Positions 47,207 to 58,436 of a stretch of DNA of 64,000 nucleotides are shown piece by piece. Source of the DNA: Adiantum capillus-veneris (lineage: Eukaryota > Streptophyta > Polypodiopsida > Polypodiales > Pteridaceae); NCBI GenBank assembly GCA_014529385.2, contig CM043945.1, positions 3,940,312 through 4,004,311 on the forward strand, read 5' to 3'. Each line of letters begins with the position of its first letter. The stretch's first letter is position 1. Below the pieces are notes generated by a model. The model ran no database searches. It worked only from the letters and a program-made list of their open reading frames with translations, and was not told where the DNA came from. The position numbers and the translations under genes were made by a program.

Positions 47207-47830
47207 GGTCATGTGGAAACTTCCTAGATTCTTGAATAGCAAAATAGACCACTCTGCCTTGCGTCAAGGCTTTGAAAATAATTTTGAGCACCATTTTGTC
47301 AGCCAGCTTGAGGATGTCAATGATGCCAAACCCACCTTTGTTCTAGGATTGACAACAGACTGACCACTTAACTTTAACACTTTTCTAAATGAAGGGATCT
47401 CTACACCACAAAAAGGTACGACAAATCTTGGTAGTCTCCTTGAGGTGGGAGTCTAGGGGATACCAACATGATAGAAATAAAACAATATAGGCAGTCAGAA
47501 GATACTGGTTAATGACCATAACCCTTGCCATAAGGGACCCTTAAAAGCCTATCCACCTTGTGAGTTTAGACTAAATTTTTTGAATAATCTAGTTCCACTG
47601 CTCTTTGAGAGAAAGCTCAAAGCCCATGGGAATCCCTAGCATCTTGAAGGGAACACGTATCTTGAGGAGCCTTCAATCAGAGGCAAGTACCCATTGCGGA
47701 AGAGGGGTGTCTCCTTGTTTTACTCTTGTTTTGGAATTGGAGCCTGAGGCCGAGAAAAAGATGTCCAGACAGTCCCAGAATTCCCACAGCACTTCCTCCT
47801 CGTTCAAGTTTACAGGTTTATTTTATTTTT
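47207..47830 (-). pseudogene. LINE-2 ORF2 fragment, right half
   Basis: Minus strand, in several frames: PQWVLASDWRLLKIRVPFKM, LGIPMGFELSLKEQWN, GGFGIIDILKLADKM. This is the segment after the RT palm in plant L1-like LINEs, normally followed directly by the zf-RVT region found at 17758-16616. The GGTCA at 47207-47211 is the Gypsy-A target duplication. Confidence 0.78.
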
Positions 47831-48524
47831 TGCAATTTGGAAGAAACACCTTAAGTTTATCAAGAAAAAAGGGTTATTTCATTTTCGTGTAACATATAAG
47901 GGAATGTTGTTTGGATAATTTTTTAGAGGCATTTTTGCCAAAGCTGGCATTGATGTCCTTTGAATTCTTTTCAAGAAGCTCCCTGGATCTCAAGAAGAAG
48001 TGACATAAACATTGTTCTAAAGTGCACATGATCTATGTTTTTCAGCCTCAAGAGAAGTGTGTGTGTTTCTTGCATTCTCCTGCAAGGAATGGGATATGAG
48101 GTTTCCTCTTACCACCTATGTAAAGATAAGGTTGGACCATCATCCCACATTGCCTAGTCAATATGAGTCCTCGCTAAGCCTCTTGGTATGTGACATATGT
48201 ATTCTAGATTGTAGGTTGCTTCTCAATCTTCTCCGCACATCGTAGTCTTTGTTGTATCAATGTTGGATGCATAATCAACCATGTCCATAGTAGACAGTGC
48301 ATAACAATGATGCATCAAAAAACCTAACCAATTTGGGTTACACTTTTAGAGAACCAAATTGAGGATCAATACGACATAATACATCGTAAAAAAATTTCTC
48401 CCATGACGCTATAACCCAAGAAAGAAACCTCAGACAATGAGCTTTGGAAAGCAACTCACTATACATTTTTGGATCGATAATGCATATTCCACCTCCCTCT
48501 ATGGACAAAATAATAGTGCATCAA
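47831..48524. other. No recognisable feature
   Basis: AT-rich sequence without a credible open frame, RNA gene or repeat; it may be older LINE sequence decayed beyond recognition. Confidence 0.5.
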
Positions 48525-49185
48525 TGGACTCATGCACAATTGTATCTAGATTCATAAGAGACTCCCCATCAAAAGTTGTGTACTAACCATTGCATACTCT
48601 AGGATGTAGAGTCCAAGAATGGACTCATGCACAATTGTATCTAGATTCATAAGAGACTCCCCATCAAAAGTTGTGTACTAACCATTGCATACTCTAGGAT
48701 GTAGAGTCCAAGAATTGTCTAGATTCATAAGAGACTCCCCATCAAAAGGTGTGTACTAACCATTGCATACTCTAGGATGTAGAGTCCAAGAATAGGCAGT
48801 AAACTAGGTTGTTGCAAGAAGAACCTAATTTACATTTAAAGCTCTACCACCCAATGATAAATTCATAGATGATTAATGATAAAGCTTCCTCCTAGTGGAC
48901 TATAAGACCCAATCTAGCTGTTGTTGGGTTGATATTGGACTCATGCACAATTGTATCTAGATTCATAAGAGCCTCCCCATCGAAAGGTGTGTACTAACCA
49001 TTGCATACTCTAGGATGTAGAGTCCAAGAATAGGCAGTAAACTAGGTTGTTGCAAGAAGAACCTAATTTACATTTAAAGCTCTACTACCCAATGATAAAT
49101 CCACCGATGATTAATGACAAAGCTTCCTCCTAATGGACTATAATACCCAATCTAGCTATTGTTGGGTTGATATTAGACCGTGATG
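48525..49185. repeat. Two-level tandem repeat array
   Basis: A 95-bp unit (TGGACTCATGCACAATTGTA then TCTAGATTCATAAGAG through AGAGTCCAAGAA) occurs at 48525 and 48620, and a truncated third copy starts near 48715. This third copy plus its following 170 bp (GGCAGTAAACTAGGTTG, GATTAATGA, TTGTTGGGTTGATATT) is repeated as a larger unit from 48937 to about 49185. Copies differ by few substitutions. Confidence 0.88.
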
Positions 49186-49721
49186 ATCAACATGGGTGTT
49201 GTGCATATATTATGAAACTCTCTCAAACTGAATGAAGGACAAAAATTGCATTTAGGAGTGAGAACATTTATGTTCTGTAATACAAGGATGGAATAATGGA
49301 AGACATGTTTGTCTGCCTATGCGACCCTGTGGGCAAGTCACAAATGGGTATTGGTAGACTTGAATTTGGATGGCATCTGATGCTCTACCTTGGCTAATTA
49401 ACAAGCCACATGAAAATTCTTCATCAAATTGAACTTAGCTTTCTAATCTGCCAACTCGTGCACAAATGTGTGAGGCTCGGTGATCATGAAAGTTAACGTT
49501 TCTATTTATTGCAATTCCACGATGGGCGATCTCAAAGATTGTGCATATCAAGGAGAATTTCTTTTGAGCGTGAACCAAATCTGGCATCAGAATGCCGACA
49601 TGACTATTTAGGAAGGGAAAAATCAAGTTGATCAACATCTCAAGCTCAACGTTGGCATCCATCAGCTTAAGCATGTTGCTATGTTATGGCCTCATCCTAT
49701 ATCATTGAATGGCTTGTTAGG
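49186..49721. other. Unassigned; short minus-strand open frame of unknown nature
   Basis: A 79-codon minus-strand frame (49674-49435, MLKLMDANVELEMLINLIFP) resembles nothing I recognise. It directly follows the gypsy integrase relic on the same strand, so it may be its 3' sequence. Confidence 0.3.
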
Positions 49722-50256
49722 TTAGGGCATTCCCCATCAAGTTGCTAAAGCACAAAGGTGCCATCCCCAAAAATGTTATGCACAAAGTAAGGACCAGTCC
49801 ACCTCAGCATGAGTTTTCCTAGCATTTTTTGGCTCTTATGTTAAACACCAACACTAAAGCTCCCTCTTTGAAGGCTCCAATTTTGGAATTTTACTCGATG
49901 AACTTCTTCCTTTACACATGTATTCTTTTACTCACTAGTTAAGCATGGACCCAATCTTGTTCAAGTTGCAAAGTCTTCTCTACATGCTCTTTCTCTGACT
50001 ACTCCATCGACAATCTTTCAAGCACTATTATATGCACATTCAATACAAGTAAATCCATCAACATGATGCCTTCCATGCCGTAAACTATTCTAAAAGGTGT
50101 AAAGACAGTGGCAACTTTGGATGTGGTTCAAAGGCCCATAGTGGCAAGTGCCATTTTTTATCCCAATCTTTTTTTTTCTATCTACAGTCTTCTTCAAGAT
50201 GTTTTGCAAGATTTTATTTGTGGATTTAGACTACCCATTGGCTTGAGTATAATACA
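49722..50256 (-). pseudogene. Relic gypsy integrase C-terminal fragment
   Basis: Minus strand from 50254 reads YYTQANG-stop-SKSTNKILQNILKKTVD, the gypsy integrase motif around the catalytic glutamate (family YxPQANGQxExTNK), with a TAG where Gln is expected. Degraded matches to the downstream domain follow: a YGMEA-like NSLRHGRHH stretch, then KMLGKLMLRWTGPYFVHNIF (family 'GK..PNWEGPY.V'). No LTRs for this fragment are visible. Confidence 0.7.
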
Positions 50257-50616
50257 CAATTTCTTATTTACAATAGTTACACGCTCTTTGTGGTAGTGAA
50301 TGTAGCCTTTGCATGTGATATCCTTGTAGTCCCCAACACAAACAATGCGAGTGATAAGATTTAGCTACCTCGAAGAGCCTTTCAGTAGCCCATAAGTGAG
50401 CATCTTTGCAACCACAAACCTCTAAGTCAAAGAACCTCTGAGTTGAAAATCTTCCTCTACTTAAGATCAAAGTGGGGTATCTGAATACGCTTCAAGGCAA
50501 GATGAAGAGTGAAGAGTGAAGAAGGCTCCTTATTTCGTTCTATCATGAGGGTGACTTCACCCACCCAAGATGAAGAGGTACTTCACACGGGAGATATCAA
50601 AGGGAAAATTCCCAAA
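50257..50616. other. No recognisable feature
   Basis: Low-complexity AT-rich DNA between the integrase relic and the microsatellite; no supported gene. Confidence 0.4.
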
Positions 50617-50623
50617 CTCTCTC

Positions 50624-50668
<45 letters not shown>

Positions 50669-50687
50669 TGTGTGTTCACGTGTGCGT

Positions 50688-50742
<55 letters not shown>
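50617..50742. repeat. Compound microsatellite (CT)n-(GT)n-(CA)n
   Basis: About 24 CT units (one CC interruption), a GT segment at 50665-50674, then about 27 CA units to 50742. The GTGTG...CACAC part can form a long hairpin. Open frames across it on both strands are artefacts. Confidence 0.97.
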
Positions 50743-50745
<3 letters not shown>

Positions 50746-52250
50746 CGATTAAAAATGAAATTTGCAACCGAAACACATGTATCCAATAATACACCAAATT
50801 AAAATGTATGTCAAAATTATCTCTATAAGGATGAGTGTGTGGATTTGTATGGAGACAACACTAGCCTTGGAGAGTCTCCAAGTGCAAAGACCACTCCAAA
50901 GCATAGTGAATGGTGAGAAGAGAAACCAAAGGGAAGTTTAACCTTTAATAATAGAGGAGCATTAGAATTAGTTTTATCTTTCATTAGTGTTATTTAGCAT
51001 TGCATTTCCTTCCAATAAAGATAATGAAAAAGCTAAGGTAGCAGCATGACATCAAGAATGGCGAAGCATTGAAGTTGAAAGATCAAGACAAGGTAGAAGG
51101 GTGGACAATCGATGGTAGCAAAAAAATTTGAAGTTTTCTCTTTCGCTTGCAATTGAGTCACATTAGGATAAGCTTGGATTATCTTGGTCCCAGACTTGTC
51201 AACATCATTCAAGGCTTGGTTTGAGGGCAGGCATTTTTGCAGACTCTTGGATTAGAGACAACATGTAGCTCCTAGATTGAAGTAGTTTTCTTCTTTGCTC
51301 ATGGATTGGAATGATATATTTTATATTGTCTCCTAGATTAGAGATGGTCTCCTGGATTGGGGATGTTTGTAGCACTGAAGTCAAAAGACAAAAACAAGGT
51401 AGAAGGGTGGACATGAGGCAATGACAAAGGTTGGATTTTTTCCTTTCTCTTGCGGTATAATCACTTTGGGATGAGCTTGGATTAGCTTGCTTTGGGACTT
51501 GTTGGCATTGTTTGAGGGTAGGTATTTTTGTAGGCTCTAGGATTAGGGACTTGTAACAACTCTTAGATTGGAGTGGTTTTCTTCTTTGCTCCTAGTATGG
51601 AGTGATATCTATTATATTATCTTCTGAATTATAGATGTTTGCTCTTGGATTGGAGTGTGTTAAGAGTTATCAACTGTCGTAGTCTAAAAACCAACGGAAG
51701 GTTTGTTGGGGTTTGTGGGCTTCAGCTTATGCTTGTGCATATCACCTTCTGCTTGTGGGCTTCAGCTTATGCTTGTGTGTATCACCTCTTGTTTACTAGA
51801 TGCCTAGGTGGAGGGAATCATGTGATAGCATGTAGAAAGGGGACCTTAGGCATGTGAGTAACCATGTGGGACATTTTAAGAGGGCGTGATCTCAGTGAAA
51901 GGGTTCATAAAATGGCCTAAAAGAGCACACACAAGTTTTCTAGTGATTTGGACTGATTTATAGACTTCTATGATGTCAACTAAGATGCCTTTGCTAGATC
52001 TCTATAATGAGCTTCTTTGTACTCATTTTCTGTAAATCTAGTAGTTTTGTGTCTACACTCTACTCCAATATCTAATTTTGTGAGATTAAGTTATCATTAG
52101 CTTGTTGACACCATGAATGGATCTCTATTTTTTTCTCCCTAATCTCTACAGTGGGAAGACCGATTGGTGTTTCATTTTATCCCTCTTGGTTGGTTGTCGT
52201 GTGACAAGGATCATATGTTCTCACATGCAGGTTGGTATCTTTGAACAAGG
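50743..52250. repeat. Non-coding, with diverged 300-bp duplication and a 40-bp tandem
   Basis: 51066-51370 and 51371-51655 are diverged copies (GACAAGGTAGAAGGGTGGAC, GAGCTTGGATTA, GAGGGCAGGCATTTTTG/GAGGGTAGGTATTTTTG, GTTTTCTTCTTTGCTC in the same order). A 40-bp pair TTGTGGGCTTCAGCTTATGC lies at 51713 and 51753. No gene is supported; a gypsy LTR and leader for Gypsy-C would be expected here, but I could not identify their ends. Confidence 0.6.
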
Positions 52251-53597
52251 TTGGCCACCAAAGTCCTTCATAAAGCACTTGGCATGCTGTCGCTTCACCT
52301 GCAAAGTGGCTTGTCCCAATGCCCTCATGTTTCTTCACAAAAGCATGGATTATTTAATCATGTTGGGTATGAAGCCAAGTCGAAAGTGAGAGCAATCCCA
52401 TCTCAAAGACTTTCTTCTAACAAAGTGATGGATTCGCAAGGATTGATTGAGTTGTTGTCCACTCCGGTGGCATGCACCATCACATTAGCAGAACTCCTAA
52501 GGTTACGGCCAAACATGTGGACCACATTAGGTAAATGCCTAGAAAAATTTGGAGTCAAAGACCCCACCTTGAAGCTTCAGGAAGGGATCAGAGAGTTGGA
52601 CAGGCCTCAACTAAACACTAGGCCAGTACCATTAAACAAGGTTGGAGAGTATTGCGAGGGAGAAGATGGAAACACCATGCTACCAGTAGAATTCCAAGGA
52701 GTAGTTTCCAAAGCTATTCTTGACAGTGGAGCGGGAGTTGCTATCTCCACCAAGGAAATCTGGAAAAAATGGGGAAAACCAGCTTTGAGGGCTACCAGAA
52801 TGAAATTGCAATTGGCAGATGGGTTCATGGAGAAGCCTCTAGGACTCTTAGAAAAAGTGATTGTCACTTCGTGCGGAATCGAGTATGAGCATACATTTGC
52901 AATAGTTGATTTCAACAAAAGGAACAATTATGAGATCATCTTGGGACGACCATTCATGCGACAATTGAAAATGGTCCAAGATTGGGGTCACGACCACATA
53001 TACCTCAGACATGGCGAGACAACAACTAAAATACACGTGAAAGACCATAGTTACAAAGATGTGAACCAAAAACATGTGGAAGAGTTTAATTCAGCTACAG
53101 TAGCAGGATCAGAACTCCTGACATGGTTAGGGCAACAAAAAGAGCTATGGATGTGCGGAGCTTCACATTGTGGAAGCTTAAGAAGAGAGGAATGCGTCTT
53201 AGAAAGAGTAATTGAGGACAAGGAGTATATTCCGGAACCTTTCCCTGAAGATGCCTTGGAACCTCTCGAATGGGAACACATACTAGCAACATTGGATGTC
53301 TGTACCATTACAGATAGTCCAACAACAAAATTTTGCAATAAGGATGGCTATGATGTGCTACCCTATTACATGGTAAGCATTATACTAGGAGAAGATGAGA
53401 CGGTAGAACCACCAAAACAAGAAGAGTTTTATAACTCCTCTGAACATCCGGAAGAAAAGGATGATGCGGATAATGAGTGTTCAGACACCTCAAGTGAGCG
53501 TGGAAATGAAACCGAGAATATCAAATTTTATGATTTTGCTAATCAACACCTAGACGCCAGGAACGCTATAGGAGAAAACGAGCAGGAAACAGAGTGA
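52251..53597 (+). pseudogene. Gypsy-C gag/protease open frame (Athila/Tat-like)
   Basis: 448-codon open frame. Residues 55-100 form a helical segment (DSQGLIELLSTPVACTITLA) resembling the pre-protease region of Athila/Tat polyproteins. A retropepsin fold follows at about 150-255: AILDSGAGVAISTKEIW with catalytic Asp158, LQLADGFMEKPLGLLEKV, then the closing ILGRPFMRQL. The C-terminal third is acidic. The start shown is the first Met of the open frame; the true gag start upstream (52117-52389 in another frame) is uncertain. Frame 3 here changes to frame 2 for RT, with a Lys/Glu-rich linker at 53598-53920. Confidence 0.78.
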
Positions 53598-53920
53598 GAG
53601 AGAACCTGATGCCCAGGATAAAAGGTAAAACTCACTATTTGATGCTTGTAAAAGCAGAGGATTGTGTGAAAGATCAAATATCAAGAAGATTCTCAAAAGA
53701 TCGAAGGGAAAGAAGGCGAGAGAAAATAAAATAGGAACGAAAAGCTAAAACAGAAACAATATCACAAAAATCTCAAAAATCGAAAAAAGAAACAACAAAA
53801 GACCAAGAGTGGACCAAACTGGAGCGTAAACAGAAACACCAAGAACTGAAACGGTCTTTAAGAGAGATATGGACTAGTGAAGAAGATAGTGATGGTAAAG
53901 GAGAGTCAGAAAAGGGGAAC

Positions 53921-55500
53921 ATGAATGTACCATCACACTATCGGAAATTTACTATCCAGGACAGAAAAATCATCATGACACCACTAGTCAGGGAAAGAAC
54001 AAACCAAGAATCTTACGATGGGCCAGAAAATGCAAAAAGGATAGACCTTGCAGAACCAGGTGAAAAGCCTCAGCCGGCGGTCTATATAGCCAACGATTTA
54101 GAGCCTGAAGAAGAAGAACGGCTAACACAACTCCTCAGGAAGTATAAAGATGTGTTTGCATGGTCCTATAAAAACCTCAAAGGAGTTGATCCATCGATAT
54201 TCCAACATACAATTCCTTTGAAATCAGATGCAAAACCTAGCAAACAACGTCCTTATACATATAATGACACATTTGCTAAACGAATCAAAGAAGAGATTGA
54301 TAAACTGATGGAAGCTGAATTCATCTATGAAATCGAACATATAGATTGGGTGTCACCCATTGTGGTAGTTTCCAAAAAGAATGGAAAATTGTGAGTGTGT
54401 GTAAACCTCAAAAAGGTAAATGCAGCCACCATAAGGGATAATTATCCCTTGCCAATCACAGAACATGTACTTGAGCGGGTGGCCGGGAAACGGGCTTATT
54501 CCTTTTTGTATGGGTTTTCAGGATACAACCAACTGGCAATAGCAAGGGAGGATCAACACAAAACAATGTTTGCCACAAAATGGGGAATTTATGCGTATCG
54601 AGTTATGCCGTTTGGCTTAACTAATGCCCCAGCCACTTTCCAAAGGTTAATGACTCACGCATTCAAGGAATACTAAGAATATTCTTAGAAATTTCCATGG
54701 ATGATCTTTGTGTACACTCTCTTCTACGAGAGGAACATATCGACCATGTGCAAAAGGTCTTTGAAAAATGCAGGACATATCGAATCTGTCTTAACCCGGA
54801 AAAGTGTGTATTCATGGTTAAGCAAGGCCGCATCTTAGGACACATTGTCTCAAGAAATGGCATAACAACTGACCTAGACAAAGTCAAAGTCATTGTAGAC
54901 CTACCCAGGCCTACTAATGCGAAACAAGTGCAATCCTTCATGGGACACTGCGGATATTACCGAAGATTCATATACATGTATGCGGTTATCGCACAACCTC
55001 TGTACGGTTTGCTAGTCAATTTCGATTGGACCGAGGAGTGTGAAACTTCATTCCAAAAACTGAAGGAAAACCTGATATCATCACCTGTACTGAAGGCACC
55101 AGATTGGGAAAAGATATTTCATGTTCACATCGATGCTTCTGCATATGCCATTGGAAGTATTCTGGCTCAACCAGGAGACGGAACAATGGATTTTCCAGTT
55201 TGTTATGCGAGCTGACAACTAAACAGTGCGGAAAAGAACTACACAACCACCGAGCGGGAAGGGTTAGGAATGATTTATGCTGTAAAGAAATTTCGGCATT
55301 ATTTGCTCGCAAACAAATTTTTGTTCTTCACAGATCATCAAACACTTCTGTATCTGGTAAATAAACCATGCAATACAGGGAGAATTGTACACTGGTTTAT
55401 TATATTGCTAGAGTTTGACTTCACAGTGGTGGTCAAAAAGGGTAAAACCCATCTACGAGCGGATCATCTTTCAAGAATACAGAACGGGGAAGCTCCTTAA
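53921..55500 (+). pseudogene. Gypsy-C reverse transcriptase and RNase H
   Basis: RT starts YKDVFAWSYKNLKGVDPSIF, a signature of the Athila/Tat clade, then HIDWVSPIVVVSKKNGKL followed by TGA at 54392-54394 and VCVNLKKVNAATIRDNYPLP. GFSGYNQLAI and [17 protein letters not shown] follow. A one-base deletion at about 54672 shifts frame 2 to frame 1. The catalytic box reads EISMDDLCVHS, where FMDDF is usual: the first aromatic is lost, both Asp are kept. RNase H (55104-55500): HIDASAYAIGSILAQ, TGA at 55213-55215, YAVKKFRHYLLANKFLFFTD and KTHLRADHLSRI. TAA at 55498-55500. Confidence 0.92.
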
Positions 55501-57213
55501 GGAGTAGATGACGACATACCAGATGCTTATCTTTTCAATATTGAAATGGTACCCAAATGGTCTCAGGAAATTGTTAGCATTCTTTCCTTTGAAAGTGGGT
55601 TTGATAATACGGAATACAGATCCAAACAACAAACAATTCGACAAATAAAAAACTTTCAGTTGATAGCAGGACGGCTGTATCATCTAGGATCGGACCAAAT
55701 CCTACGATTATGTATAAATCCGAAAGAATTCGAGTGCTACCTTGAAGAAGCACATGTTAAGGATTGTGCATTTCATTGTTCAACAGTGAAAACACACCAG
55801 AGACTGAAACACTTAGGGGTTTATTGGCCAACTATGTATGCGGACTCACATTCTTATGTTACCAATTGTACTATATGTAGTGCCAAACGACCAGTGGATC
55901 ATGCGACATTGTTTCAGGTAAACATTGCACCTGCATGGAGTAAATATATCATTGACTTCTTAACCACCAGGACGTTCCCTGAGAACATCACAAGAGCACG
56001 GAAAAAAGCTATAGAGCTGGAAGCTCGTGACTTTCAGTTAATTGGGAACCAACTCTATAAGCGAGGAAAGGACAATCAACTTAGAATCTATGCAAGTGAA
56101 AGCGAATACCTGCTGATTCTAGAACATGCACATAGCAGAATAAGTGGAGGTCATTTTTCGGGCGATAAGACGACAAAAATTGTCTTAACCGCAGGAATTT
56201 GGTGGCCTACATTGCAGATGGATGCTGAAGAGTTTGTAAAGCGTTGTGACGCATGTCAACGCACCAAGGTGCCAATAAAAAAAGATGAGATGCCACTATG
56301 GCCAATGATGGGAGCAAGAGCATTTGCAAAATGGGGCATTGATTTTGTGGGACCTATCTCACCCCCTGCATATCGTACCCATATCCAATATATCATTGTG
56401 GCTACGGACTATCTCACAAAATGGGCGGAAGCCAAGGCAACACAAAAAGCAGATGCACGCACCACTGCACAATTTTTGTATGAGAATGTTTTTGTACGTT
56501 ACGGGTTACCAATAGAAATTGTCAATGAAGTCATTGAATATCTGCTAGAGGAATTCATGGTCATACATAGGAAATCTGCTCCATACCATCCGCAGGCAAA
56601 TGGACAAGCTGAGGCCACAAATAAAACACTATGCACGGTTCTCACTAAAATAGTGTCAGAATCAAGAACAGATTGGGATCAGCAGTTACACTCAACACTA
56701 TGGGCATACAGGGTAGCTTACAAAACATCGATGGGAACAACACCGTACAACATGGTGTTTGGCATAAATGCTATACTACCCATAGAGTTTTTAATTCCAA
56801 CTCTACGAGTAGCAAAACGCTTAGAATGGACAAGGCATGAGCTCTCTTCAAGAATAGATGATCTTGAAAAGCTAGATGAACTTCGCTTGAGAGCTGTAGC
56901 TTCAATCTATGCTAAAAAGAGAAGACAAAAAGAGTTTTTTGACAACCATGTGCGCACTAAAGAGTTCAAAAAGGGTGATTACGTACTTGTTTATACTTTG
57001 AAGCAACATGCCAAGAAAATTAAAAAGCGAGGGATGGGACCCTTTGTGATTAGTGATCTATCACAAAGTGGAGCTATCAAGCTTGCTACATTAGCAGGTG
57101 AAGAAATGCCGAACTGGATTAGTGGATGTCGGCTGAAGAAATACCATCTACCACTCACACAGGAGATGCTCCAACAAATTCATCAAGGAAAACAAAGAAT
57201 GAAAGAAAAATAG
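55501..57213 (+). pseudogene. Gypsy-C integrase with duplicated H2C2 zinc-finger module
   Basis: Frame 1, open from 55501. Counting from Met at 55546: zinc ligands H70, H77, C108, C111 form one H2C2 finger and H196, H203, C234, C237 a second; each pair is offset by exactly 126 residues. The linker is duplicated too (W5/W131, FQLI at 37 and 163). The core follows: KWGIDFVGP (Asp266) and YHPQANGQAEATNK (Glu356). Between PIEIV and NEVIEYLL about eight residues are missing, including the second catalytic Asp, so strand transfer would be dead. The C-terminus contains FKKGDYVLVYTLKQHAKK and RGMGPFVISDL. TAG at 57211-57213. Confidence 0.92.
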
Positions 57214-58436
57214 AGAGTACGAGAGGAAGCTCAAGCAGAAGCAAAGGAACGCATAGCAAAATGAAGACTTCTGCGACAACAAAAACAAAGTGGAGCACCA
57301 TTGCGAATCAATGCCATTCGGATGACGAAGTTGGATGAAGACACAGTGGAGCCAATAATTGCAGTCAAAGTGGGCAGCAATCAAGTTAAATCGATAGCAT
57401 TGCTTGATTCTGGAGCTCAAGAAAATTTGATCTCTTACGGATTATACCAACAGCTCAAATTCACAGGTCCACTTCATCTTACTCCTCAAGTGCTGGAAAG
57501 TAGCACATCACACCCGTTGAAAACATCGGGATGGACTATATTGCATGTACAAATACATCAATATATTTACCCACACAAATTCTATGTGGTGGACGATGAA
57601 AACACACAACACCCAATGATGTTGGGACAACCGTGGCAAAAAGAGTACAATGTGCAGATAGATTGGAATGCAAAGGCAGTCAAAATTCAGCATGCACATG
57701 AACAACAGGTTATAGCCTTTGCTCAGCAATACCAGAATAATCAGCTGCAAGCCATGCAATCACTGGAAAAAGAGCCAAAAGCAAAAATTCCACCAAAGAA
57801 CAACATGATACCCGAGACCAACAATCAGGTCAAGGCCAACCATGCTAATTACAGACATACGAAGTCACTGGCCGCAATGCAAAGATCTAGGTTACCAAAA
57901 CAAGGGAAACAAGTATGGATGCGGAAGGATAGAACTGCCATGGTAGACCAACAACAATGCAACAAAAGAATTCCAATGAAGCAGATGGTTCAACAAAAAA
58001 CCAAGGGCATAAAACAGATATGGATCCCAAAGAAAATGCTTAGCCATAACCAAAATGTCACTAACATTTGGATACCAACACAAAAGCAAAAGGAACTCCC
58101 TTTAGTACAAGCAACAACGGAAGGCAGACAACTACATTTTAAAAAGGAAAACCGACTTATGTGGATGCCAATCATAGCAACAAAACAGTGGCAACCAAGG
58201 AAGTCCCAAAACATCTACAAAAACCGGTAGAAACAAAATACCAATGGAAAGCAAAGAATTTACGACCCGCGGCCATTCCGGCCAAGCCAATCCTCGACCT
58301 AGAAACAGCTACGGCTCTATCAAGAGTGTCGGCAAAGCAATTGCCTTTTGCAAAAAAGACAATTAAACAGAGAGAAGTAGAGTTACAACTGTTACTTGCA
58401 AAGAAAACAGGAAACCTCGACGACGAATGCCAATAA
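57214..58436 (+). pseudogene. Second aspartic-protease-like domain downstream of Gypsy-C integrase, with Trp-motif tail
   Basis: The same frame as the integrase continues through TAG (57211) and TGA (57262) into a Glu/Ala/Lys linker and a retropepsin-like domain from 57301: LDEDTVEPIIAVKVGSNQV, SIALLDSGAQENLISYGLY (catalytic-type Asp36) and MMLGQPWQKEYNVQIDW. A basic tail then carries five spaced Trp motifs: KQVWMRKD (about 57910), KQIWIPKK (58012), TNIWIPTQ (58063), RLMWMPII (58153) and, after a frameshift near 58190, KYQWKAKN (58236). It ends at 58436. Proteases normally precede RT in gypsy elements; this is a second one, after integrase. It could be a captured accessory domain, or the start of a separate truncated element. 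Confidence 0.75.

Larger units (their letters stand above)
17754..47211 (-). mobile_element. Gypsy-A: minus-strand chromovirus split by Gypsy-B
   Basis: LTRs at 17759-19364 and 45622-47206 with TSD GGTCA at 17754-17758 and 47207-47211. The primer-binding site (minus TTGGTATCAGAG, 45610-45621) abuts the right LTR and the polypurine tract (minus AAGAGAGAGGTAA, 19365-19377) abuts the left, so the element is read right to left. Its gag-pol occupies 24497-19720 and ends with a chromodomain after the integrase, which defines a chromovirus. The leader (45621-45242 joined to 24526-24498) is interrupted by Gypsy-B. It inserted into LINE-2. Confidence 0.93.

Noticed and set aside
48525-49185. Regular repeats considered as a CRISPR array
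   Set aside because: Units are head-to-tail with no unique spacers, and the context is a plant nuclear genome.
50509-50802. Open frames across the CT/CA microsatellite
   Set aside because: Purely low-complexity translation (SLSLSL, HTHTHT, VCVCVC) on both strands.
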